From Psettodes erumei (taxonomy: Eukaryota; Chordata; Actinopteri; Pleuronectiformes; Psettodidae): a stretch of 64,000 nucleotides of DNA. The position numbers and the translations under genes are program-made. Below, in pieces: positions 44,373 to 56,200 of the stretch (positions are counted from its first letter, which is position 1; each line of letters opens with the position of its first letter). Under the pieces are notes generated by a model. The model was not told the origin of the DNA and did not search any database. It saw only the letters and a list, made by a program, of their open reading frames with translations. The stretch covers positions 428,501-492,500 of the forward strand of contig JAFBJZ010000379.1 of the NCBI GenBank assembly GCA_016785225.1, read 5' to 3'.

Positions 44373-45651
44373 ATTGACGGCGTGGCTGCACCGTAAGCCT
44401 GATGTGATTACGCTTGTCTCATTGTGTCGACCGCGGCGGCGAGATGCGCCGCGCTCTGATTACAAGACATTAAGACGTATGCTGTGGCAAAGCATCTGTT
44501 AATCTCTCTCCTATTTGGGATTAGTCTTCATTCCAAGATATGAAACAGCCGCAATCCAATTCTGCTCGTGGATCTTTTGGTTGGTGTGGATTTATGTTTT
44601 TTTGTTTTTTTAAAAAAACAGGCGCGAGAGGAAGTGTTGCGGGACATGACTGAAGCCAGGAGTCGTTTTATAACTGATTAACTTCGGGCGGCGGACGACA
44701 GGACGTCTCCGTCCTCGCGTGTCCTCTGATTGACAGACGGGATCGTCCCTTCAGAGACACACTCGCGTCACTTCGCTAAAATCCACGTGAACGCAGCTCG
44801 TCTACGAGGACGAGGGGAAACGTTGCTGCCGCCGCCGCCTGTCAGCTTCCAGGAAACGAGCGCCTGTTCGGGGACATTTGTTTGGACAGTGTGTTGATGC
44901 CGACTTTGTTAATAGCTACCGTATCATCCTGCGGCTAAATCGTGCGTGAAATGAATGTCTCTATTCCCCCAGTAAACACAGTTTTATGATAACATCGGCG
45001 TGTAAACAACTCGGCTACACGCACGTTTTGGGGACGGCGAGGGGACGCCATGTCCTCCAGGGACAGAGCGCGAGGAGGAGGGGGGGGAGGCAAGTGGCAC
45101 TAAACAAATTTCACTCAGAGAAGCTTTAATCCTCAATCCCCAATCCAGAGACTTGGAAACTGCAGATTTTCATATTATCCAGTGACAAACAGTCAGGATC
45201 TTGTGTTTGTGCGGTCGTCGTTGTTGTTGTCACCTCCGGCAGATCCGACTGTGCACTTGTGGGTTTATTTATTTATTTTTATTTTATTTATTTATTTTTT
45301 TAAATAATCCAGCATAATGTCTGTTAGAAAGAGGAGGCGTCACGCAGCTCGGAGAATCTGGGACATCTCTGTTACCTGCCGTCTGAAACGAGCACGCACA
45401 CGTCCCGTCTTCCTCCGGCCTCGTTTAGGTTTTGTTGACAAATTCCATGCAAGTACCAAAAACACACAAACAGACAAACAAACAAACAAACAAACAAAAT
45501 AAGAAAACAAAGAGGAACATGCGAGTGGAGGACGACACCCAGCAGGCCAGCGAAGGACGGGTGTCAAATCAAAGACGTTCACGCATCATCTGTTAGACAG
45601 TGTCTGTGGTCGTGGTGTTTTAAGAAACCCCCCCGCCACCTCCCCACCTGT

Positions 45652-45698
<47 letters not shown>

Positions 45699-46191
45699 CC
45701 CACCCCGCTGCACACGCCTCATGTTTTATTCAGCAGCCGGTGGGAAGGCTGTACAGTATCAGTGTTTGAAGAGCGCTGCTGAAACCGCGCAGCACTCGTC
45801 TCATCCTCCGTCTTACAGGGATGATCCGGTCTAAGTGGGTACATGAGCGGCCCGGGTGGGCCTGGGGGGGGCCGGGGGGGCCGGGGTGGGCCGGGGTGGG
45901 CCTGGGTGGGCCTGGGTGGGCCGGGGGGGCAGGGGTGGGCAGGGTGGGCGGGGGGCAGGGGGGGGCTGGGGGGCCAGGGGTGGGCCTGGGTGGGCAGGGG
46001 GGGGGGGGTGGGCCGGGTGGGCGGGGTGGGCCGGGGGGGGCCGGGGTGGGCCTGGGTGGGCCGGGGGGGGCCGGGGTGGGCTCTCTGAGTCTTCAGGGTC
46101 CACTCAGCTCGCGTAGCCGCACCGGAGCCGCTGGGTCGTCCTCCACGCGTGTTAGCAGAGCCTGCGTGCTAACGGATTTAGCTTCAGATAA

Positions 46192-46228
<37 letters not shown>

Positions 46229-47004
46229 CCGTCCTCCTGTTGTTTTTGTGTCGACTCTGCTAATTTACATTCGGCGTAGTAACGAGCGACGGGTCGTGTG
46301 TACGGCATGTGTTTGGCGCGCGGAACGGATGATTTAGCGGCTTCATCTGCGAAGCGTCCGCTTTTCTCATTTTAGCGTAGAATAAGGTGAGCGAGAGGCG
46401 CTGAAGTATTTTGCACTTAGTTACTCAGACGTTCCTGAGATTCAGTTTGAAAACGACCTCCAAAAAATGGCGTTTTTTAAAAAAATGTCCTCCAGATGAG
46501 ATCCTGCAGCAGGCGCTGACGCTCGTTTCATGTTGGGATGAATATGAATTAGCTCGCCGTTTCATCCGCGCCAACGTTTCGCCGGGTTGAAACACCTCCG
46601 CTCCCGAGGGGTTTGGATTAGAGAGTCCCCGACCGTAATCCCTTTGTTGTCGATTCGGTGCTTCCGGCGCGCTTCCCGCCGTCAGCCGGCGCTTTGTTTG
46701 AGTTTTGGAGCGTCGCGTGGACGCGGAGACGTGGAAAAATATCCTCTGCGCCGCCGCGGTCAGCGGGGAATTTTTATCCTTTTATCGCTAATATGTTAGC
46801 GCTCATTTTAGCTGCTTAATCCAACCAGGAAACATGTTTGTTTTGTTTTTTTCACCATGTGGAAATTCAGCGTGAAAACATACGTGATGGGGTCGTGTTT
46901 ACGTACGAGTGGAGGTAACGTGTCGTTCCCTCTGCTGAGGGAGCGCTTTGAGCTCCGTCAGGTTTTTCCTGCTTGACTTGAGGGCGGGATCGAGAAGGTG
47001 GGGG

Positions 47005-47043
<39 letters not shown>

Positions 47044-47210
47044 GGGGGGGTATAGGGTATAGTGCCTCCGAGTGTCTTTCCACAAGTGCTTGGGCCGCCC
47101 TGTTGCTGAAACCGGAGCCCTGTGGGAACGAGCGTGTTCAGGTGTGTTTTACGTGGACGCCAACCAGTGTGTGCGCTGGTTGTGTACCCGCTTGACAACG
47201 ATGAAGGGGG

Positions 47211-47255
<45 letters not shown>

Positions 47256-47723
47256 CTGCGTGTGGAGCTGAACCGGTGCGGTTGTTATCTGACAATCGCC
47301 TGACACGTCACAGCTTCCTGGACCGGATGATGTCATAAAAACGGGGCGTGGACGTCGCTAAAATCCCGCCGGTGACCCGCTTGCCAGAACCGGGTCTGAA
47401 ACGGGCCGCCTCGCTCCTCTGCCGAGGAACAATCAGAGCAGCTTTTTATTTGCAGGACTTCAAACGGCCCGTTCTCCCCCGGGGTCATTACCCCCGCTCA
47501 GGAAATGAGAAAGTGGGCTCCTGATGTCACCGGCGGGAGGGGGGATGTGGGGGGGTGGGGGGTGGCGAGGGGGGGGGGGGCATGCTAGATCAGAGTTCAG
47601 ACATGTTTACATTACAGCTCAGGATATTTCTCAGAGCCCGGCCAAGCTGCTGAAGTTCCCAGGCTCCGGAGCTGTGGAGTGCTGAAAAGAGGCACAAGCA
47701 TTCACTTTTCTACCCTCCCCAAC

Positions 47724-47762
<39 letters not shown>

Positions 47763-50700
47763 CCCACCCCCCCCACCACCCCCCGCTCCCGTGCTCCGGG
47801 CTCCGAGTCAGAGTTCAACTCCATTTGCATGGTGGTAAAGTTCTGTTCTTTGCCACAGCCGGGCCTGTAACGGGGAAATGTTTTGGACGTGAGACGTTAT
47901 GAAGCTTTGAAATGGTGCTGACACTGAAATGAATGTCAGGAGCTGCAAGTACTCACCATTACAGTTGGTTTTTCCCCCCCCCTGTCTCCAGTCCTTGACA
48001 TCTCCTTTTTTTTTTGGGGAAAATAAAAGTTTGAAATATGCCCCCACCCCCACCCCGTCGCCCCGTCATTAACGCCAGTTAATGAACATCAGATCTTCAC
48101 AGAAGTTCAGGCCCGACCTCCTCAGAATAATCACAGCTTTAACGTTTTTCGTTCTTCAGAGCCGATGGCCGACGTCCTGGCAGGATTGTCACCTCACCCT
48201 GTCTCATCCGTTTGGATTTCAGCGGGGACTTGAAAGCGTAACTCTCTCTCTCTCTCTGCCGACTTTGTTTCTCTTGGTTTGAAGATTGAAGACGTGAGAC
48301 AGGTTGGATGTAAATCTTTGGACGAGGGGGCGACGGCATAAACAGTAAAATTATTACCCATCGTTTTTTTTTTTAGTTTGACCTTCCATTCCTGCCTCGG
48401 TGGTGCGCGCGCAGTGAAAGACTTTTCCTCCCGTTTAAGTTCCTCCTCCAAATAGATTAGCAGCTAATCTGGCTGAACCGTTAGCCTGTTAGCCGTCTGA
48501 TCATTTAATTGCTACAAAGACGTTTGATAGTGAAAGTTGGGCGGGACCTGGGATGAGTCTTAATGATGTTTGCCCCAGTGTAAAGCTGCAAATCTCCGTC
48601 CTAAAAAAAAAAATAAGGTAATCCTAATCCAGATTTTTTTTTGAAAGAAGCGCAAGACGCGTCAGATCCGGGTCTTCTGGGGAGGAACACAGGCGGCCTT
48701 GTGTGGCGCCTGGAGGAGCGGCGGCAGGAATGTTTGCGTTAGCGGTGAGGTGTCGCGGTGGCGGCGGTGACGCTCCGGCGCCTGCTCTCTCTCTCCACCT
48801 CGCCTGCAGGCGCACAGACGCCGCCGCTGTTGCGTCGACCTCAGCCCCCCCCCGCCTTACCTGCGCGGGGCTCGCTAACGAGACAAACGTTCCCCGGGTG
48901 ATGACTTCACGTCGCTCCTCGGCTGCAGTTGTGTAAACACGACATTCGCGGCAGCTGCAGGAGGCCGAGATCCAGAGGTTTGAGGATTAAACAAATACAC
49001 GCTCAGGTTGTGCGTTGTTTTTTTTCTTTCTGGTTGTTGTTGTTGTTTGAGGCTGTAGATTGTGGTGGATTACGCTTCTCGGTTTAGATTTACCCGAAGT
49101 GAAAATGAAACCGTACTACTGGGAAAAAAAAAGGGAAGTTCAGGGAAGACATTCCTACTATCTTGGTCGTTGTTCTCCTTGAGGGGTCGTTGCACGCTGA
49201 AAATGTTTTCTAACCTCGTTTTCTCGAGCGCGTTTGAAGCCATCTGGCGAAACCAGGTGGTGAACGTCGCTTTCCCGGAAGATGAGAACGAGGAGCCGCG
49301 TTTGTGCGCGCGTAGCTCCCAGTAAAGTGAAACTGTGATTAAACCGATGCCAGCGAGGCGGACCCGAACCGACATCAGGCGGCGCGTGAGGTCGAGCGCT
49401 TCCTCCCGATGATCGTTAATCAATAAATTATTCAACTCTCCTCGATCGATCGATCTCCCGCTGCAGCTGTGGAGAAACGTGAAATGAAATAACGCGGTCG
49501 GGGTCCGGCTCTGAAAGCGAACGCTCCTTCAGATTTTAATTATTATCCCGACTGACGCCTCCTCGTGTCTTTTTTTTTTTTTTTTTTATTTATTTATTGA
49601 TACGGCAAACGATCGTCGAGCATGTGGAGGCTCATTCTCTCGCACGGTGACGCTGCATTCTTTTCATAGCTGTTAGCGAGAAAACCGGGGGTTATTCTGT
49701 GTGTGTACGCATGATAACAAGAAGGAGAAAGAGAGAGTGAAGCGAACATTCCTTTCTCACTCCCACTCTCCGCCACCACCACACCCCCATCGCTGCTCGC
49801 TGCCACCCCACCCCCAGTTTCCTTCCTGTGCTTTTTTTAGAGCCTATTGGATGTTTTTTTTTTTTTTTTTCCCCACATCCGGCAACAAAGCCGGCCTTCT
49901 CTGCGCCGTAACCCAACAGCGTGGCGCTCTGCGGGTTTCGCCCGTGGTCAAGATTTGATAAATTAATCGAGGCTCACGCTTTCCTCGTTTCGCTTCCCGC
50001 TCCGGGTTCGCCCCCCGGCCGGGGCGGAGTATCCCTCGGAAGAGCGGGACGGCGGCCCGTGACATTAACTTACATGCTAATGCTAATCCTAATTTGAAGT
50101 GTTCTTATTTCACTGTGGAAATGAAAACATGTTCACGCCCGCGCTGAGAGCCGGACGGGGGGGGGGAAGTGGAAGTGGCGGCGACGGCAGCCGTTCAAAC
50201 CCCCGAGGCCTCCTGCAGTCAAGGAATGTTGTTGCAGCCATAACGCCGGCACCACCTACAGGCAACGAGTGTCACTGCTGCCGCGGTGCGCGTTTGCTCG
50301 CCCGTGGGATTCGTTTCGCAGCTTGGACGTACGTTACAGCAGAAGAGCTGAAGCGCCGGCGTGAAAATACTGACGCTGGCGTTTCCAGCCGTTTGTCCTC
50401 GTCGCCGCTCTCCGTGAATTAATTCCCTGAGTAAGAGGGAATTTTCCCCCGCTATTATGCTGCCTTGGCTGAGTTTGAATCACCAGGCTCATCTGTTTTG
50501 CCTGAAGTAGTCAAAGCGGAGGGGGGGAGTGGGGGGGTGAGGCAGGGGTGGGGGGGGGACAGCTGTCTAGCTAGTGAAGGGGACGCCTTGCCAGTCGAAA
50601 TCCACACAAGCAAGCGGAGGATAATCTCCTCCACCCAGACCAAATATCATATTCTGGGATGGAAATGCAGATAGATCTCAGCGGCGTGATTGGATGTGAC

Positions 50701-51780
50701 GGCAGCGCGGAGTCTGATGCGATGTGCTGAATCTCGTGGCGCTGTCACTAAAGATAGATGTCGCTTTTGTCTGAATGACATTTGGTCCGGCGGCTTACAG
50801 AGGTAACGGGGGGGGTAGCCTCGTCGGTTTTTAGTCTAAAAGGCGAGATTTTTGTCACAAACGAGGCGACGAACAGCTCGCAGACGACACGTTTTCCCAA
50901 CGTGCTGACTTTTTTTTTTTTAGCGTACGTAATGTTGACGTGTGTGCGCAGCAGACTGGAAGTGAGGTGATTGATTAACTTGTATTTATGTCCCCCGCTT
51001 CCAGTTTCTCCCAACTCGGGCTATCGCAGCGATCTGCTCGTTCATCTGCCGTGTGACAGCCGCTGCCTGCTCACGTTATTGTTGTTCCACAGCCGGCTCC
51101 TGCAGAACGGGCCGGGCGGGGGGGCCGGGGGGGCCGGGCGGGTGGAGGGGGGGGGGGGGTTGGCCTGATTCTTCAGCAGATGCTGTGACGATAGCCACAT
51201 GGCTGCGAGTAGTTTTCTCTGCTGCGTTTTCGCTGTCCGTTCAGTTGTGCAACATCAGGCGTGGATTACTTCAAGGTACCTGACAGGTTACTAATCTGTT
51301 TTTTTTTTTTTTTAATTCCATGTAATGTTTTTCATTAGGTAGAACACGAGAGAGCCGGATGTGTTTGGCAGGAGCAGAAACTGGGCCGTGGACTTTAAAC
51401 CGCTGACAAAATGTTCTCCATCAAGAACAGTTTGTCTATTTCCAAGCAACCGACGAGATGTTTACTTGACCAGATGCCACTGTAGGTACAGAGGACCTGC
51501 TTTTAACCGCAAGGAACTATTTTGGGGATGAGATTGGATTTTTTTTTTCTTTCCTGCAGCTGTCCCGATGAGCAAAAAAAAAAATCCTCTTTATCGGTTT
51601 GAAATCAAAATGGTTGCCTTTCGCTCGGAATGAATGTCAGCGATCACGTTATGGGAAAGTTGTTTTTTTCCACTTGAAAGATTACCTGAGAGCGCACCGT
51701 GCCTCGCTCTCTCACCAGCTGCGACATGTTAAAAAAAAAAAAAAAAAAAAGACCTAAAGCGTTGGCTCACAAGGCCCACT

Positions 51781-51820
<40 letters not shown>

Positions 51821-52913
51821 GAATCGCCTGCATGCACAAACTTGCACAGAGACATAAGCTGTGCGCTGCAACCTTGAACTCTCCCTGCCACCGTGAGAGC
51901 CACCGCTCGCCCAGACGGTGGTGAGCTCAGTACCTGCCGGGCGCTGTGGGAAGGCAATTCAGGCAACCTCTGGAAATATCCCTTTTTTTTTTTTAATTCC
52001 GCGTGTGCGCGCGCTAGGCCGAAGCTAACCTTGTTAGCCTAAATTTAAAATTGGGGCAGCAGCGGAGAAGAGAGTCTTATGCACTCTGGCAGAGGACGTG
52101 ACCCACAAATTGTAATAAACAGCTTTCGACCACTAGGGGGCAGAGCTGCCGACACAACGTCACCTTTATCAACATTAGCCTGAAGTTTGCAGCTTCCTGA
52201 TTTAAAATTTAACTTGTGGTCCTTTTATCTCCGTTTTGGTCTCCACACTCTCTCCACCCGCACCGGCTTCAGTTCTGTCTGACGGTCGCGTAATAAATGA
52301 ATAAACGGGTTTATCAAGCATCTTGACTCAATGTTTACGTCAAAATATTGTTTAATGGCACCTAAAAACTCCATGTTGTGCCTCATTTACCCGCTCTGTT
52401 CTGTAATATGAAAATCACAGACGGGCCTGAGCTTGTAAAAAAAAAAAAAAAAAAAATCAACAACAGTTAACTGAGATCATCTTTGATTGATTTGTATTTA
52501 GGTTTAAATCAGTAACTGTACCTCCCACCAACGCTCGGAGCCAACAGCGTGCAAAGTTGTCTGGTGTAGCTATTAATTTAGCGTCGTACCAGACGATTCC
52601 CATGGGGTTTTTTGGTTGTTGTTTTTTTTTCTGTTTTTTTTTCCTGTGGCAAAGTCAACCCAGAGTCTTTTTTCACCAGTCACGACAGCGTGAGCGCAGC
52701 TCGCCGACACGGAGGCGAACGGTTCTGAGTTCGACCTGAAGAGTTTCACGGACGGCGACGTCCAACTAATATCTAAGATACATCGGTATCATGTGATGTT
52801 TTGTTTTTTGTCCTTCTGGGAAATGTCAGGCCCGTGATAAATTTTTAGAGGTCACATATTTTCTGCTCCGTGATCCCCCCCCCCTCCATCTTCCCCTCCT
52901 CCATATGCCCCCA

Positions 52914-52951
<38 letters not shown>

Positions 52952-53201
52952 TTTTCCCTGGTAGGAGTTGGTGAGAGCGTTGCTTTCTGTGTCCGTCTGC
53001 GCTCAGACCTTATTTGGAATGTCAGAACTGATACGAGTGGGAGTCGAGCAAAGCTTCCCACTCGTTTCTTTTTTTTTTTCTTCTCCTCCTTCTTCTTCTT
53101 CTTCTTGCTTTTCGAGCTGCAGCGGGTCCTTTTCGGGCCGAACCGGCCGAGGATTGTTTCGCAGCCCGAGTGCAGATTAGTGCTGTCCTAATGCCTGCCT
53201 G

Positions 53202-53246
<45 letters not shown>

Positions 53247-56200
53247 AGCGAAAGCTGAGAGAGATGACAAAATTCAACAATTTCCAACCGGTGTTTTTTT
53301 TTTTGCAGGCTTTCTCCGTCGAAGCGGTTTAAAGCGCTAAATGTGTCCCCCCTTCGCTCTAAAAGCACGAGGCTTATCAAGACCTGGCTGAGTGAAGCAG
53401 CATTAGCACGGCATTAACCACTCAGCCCAGGTTTCCCACGGGATCCAAAATGGATCCTTGTTTCAGTGGGAAATCGCCACGGCGATGCTGCTGGAAAGCA
53501 CTTTGGATACCGACGAATATTGTTTCTGATTCGGAGCCGCGGTCGCTCGGAAAAAAGGAGCAACGAGGAATTCATAAGGGCACGTATCTAAATACGGGGC
53601 AGGGGTGGATTATCTCATCAATGGCCGCTGCAGATCCCGAATGGCGCGCGCCGCCAGGAAGCCCGTGAAGCCGGAAGGGCTCGCGTTGCTCAACGCTGCA
53701 GTGCCACTGCTGGCTCTCGCCGCGCTGCAGCTGCACGCTGAAGAGCAGCCAGATGTTTCGAGATGGCGAAATGAGCCCGGCGAGCAGGAAACGGCTCCGC
53801 ATGCCACAGGAGTCGTCTTTGAAAACAGGAAGAGAACTTGTTCCCCCGCTTATGGGCCTTTTCCTGTGGCATGACCGGAGGCAGGCCTTGTGTTTGACAG
53901 TTGCTGGGGGAGGTTCTCGCGGTCGCACGGCGGCGGCTTTTAAGGGTACAAACGCGCTCGGCGAGCTCTTTCGGATGAAGGGTTTGTTTTTAGGGGGCGA
54001 AAATCATTTTGTGTGCGTGTCCGGGGTTTCACCTCTGAACTCCTTGCATTTTTGTGTAACGTGATAGTTCGGGTTAGCTGATACGTTAGCCAGTGTCACG
54101 CAGCTCCAGGCCGCCCGAGGAGCCGGCGCCGCTATTATCCCGGTTTAGCTCCTCCGACGCAGGAAATAACCAATCCCTGAAGAGCGTCCCGATTGTTAAC
54201 GTTCTTTGATCCGTTCACGCTCGCAGTGACCTCTGGTGTCGTTTCTTATTCTTACTCTGCCGCCGCTTTTTTTTTTTTTTTTTAAATGTTTTGATCCATG
54301 TTAACGCTTCCACACCCTGGAGCACTTTCCCAGCCTGAAAGCTGTTTGTTAGCATCCCTCACACACACACACACACACACACAAAGAGCGTGTCGTCACG
54401 GCGGATCCGTCGCGTCCTGTCATTTCTGGCGCTCGGTTAATGTTAGCATCTTAGATGTGGACTGGAGTGGCGAGAGCTGATAAGAGGGTGTTTCCACAAC
54501 TCATTAAACCCTGTGAGCTACGACAGCAGCTCAGCCTTTGCGGCGTAGACGAGCAGACCCAGTGTGGTTTTGCCTGTGACCGGCTCGCGGCGCGCTAAAC
54601 GGTCGGGATGTCGCCCTTTCTCTCTTTTAAAAAAACAGAGGTGGCGTTAGCTGCAGCCGTTGAGACCTGCAGGTGATTTCGCCCCGCGCTTTCCGGAGCA
54701 TCCCGCCGTTTCCAGCTTTAAATCATTTATTTGACGGGATCCCATTTACCCTGGAAGCCCCGGCGGTGCGCGCTGCACGGGATCGCGCCCGCCGCCGCTC
54801 CTCCTCCTCGGCGAACGTCTCGCCGGTTAACGGTGACGTGTTAGATGGGAGGCGACAGCGGCGTCAGGAGCCCCGCGCGCCCAGCGGCCACGGGGTGATG
54901 TGATGTGACAGCTTGTCACCGCCATGTCGCTGACCTGCGGTACGTCCGCGGTGGCGTGGCCTAGCGGGTGCTGCCGTGATGCTTTGACGGGGTCCGCCCA
55001 CGCCAAACCCCCAACCCCCCCCCCCCCCACAAAACGTGCACTAACGCGCCTCGGATCAGTTCCCGGGATCGCTTCACCGCCGTGCTGCTGATCCGGGCCG
55101 CAAACCAGCGCTCTGGATCTCACAGGAGAATATTCCCAGTAATAATTAGCGTTTTACGTTAGTTATGAAATACAGCTGTATTAAGAACGAGCTCGACCGC
55201 TCAGCCTCAGTGAAGGTCTCATCAGTGTAATGGCTGCACAGTTACCGGTGATTGCGGAGATACCAGCGTTGCTTGTTCCTTTTTTTTTTTTTAAAGGGGC
55301 CCCACATATTTTCTGCTGGGGTCCGTGCATATTTTTGGAGCCGCTTCCTGCAGCCTCCCTCAGCCTGGGGGATATCATATTAAACTCATCTGTTTGATTC
55401 TGCAGAGAGGGCACGTCAAAGCAAGGCCTGATTGGATTAATGGCTTTAATCTGTGCATTTGGATAATGGAGATCTGATATTTGAACAGGAAGTGTCTCCA
55501 GCAGTGTGTGTGTGTGTGTGTGTGTGTGTGCAAGCTGCCTTTTGTTAAAATAGCAAGTTTCTCCATGGAATGTTGGAGCTGAGCTACAGTAAGTGTTAAA
55601 GGAAAAAAAAAAAAAAAACCTGCCTTCAGTAAACATAATGGATGATTTCTCTTCAAAGGGGCTCTTATCATCTCTTCCCATTTCCCAGAGGCGACCACAA
55701 AGCTGCCTCTCTTTCTTTCTTTCCTTCTTTCTTTCTTTCTTTCTTTTCTTCTCGCTGCTCATCCTCCTCTCCTGCCTGCTCTCTGGAGGGCAGCCTCAAT
55801 CTAATACAACTGTGTCAGGAAGTGTGGGGATGCAAAGTGCTGATGAGCCAAAAGTAGCCCACCTCTGCAGTGTGCCGCCTCGTCCCAACACGCTTCCAGC
55901 CTGATTAGGAAAGAACGCCACGAAACCGGCGCTCACATCCCCCGCGCAGCACGGCACACGCCCTGCAGAAACACATCATGTGTTCCTCTTGTCATTACAA
56001 TATTTGGAAGCAAAAAAAATATATATATATATATTTTTTTTTTTTTTGCGATGTTATCGTTTTGACAGCCGCTGATTTATCCACCGAAACATCTTAAAAA
56101 AAAAAAAAAAAAAAAAACGGATTTTAATTTAATTCTAAAAGCAGATTTCAGGCAGCTGGTTCCGTCCCTCAGTAGATTCTGATCTGATCCACTTCACGTT

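Noticed and set aside
53605..53928. Overlapping 89- and 118-codon frames on both strands
   Set aside because: GC-rich intronic sequence open in several frames; no family recognised and no splice signals arranged as exons.
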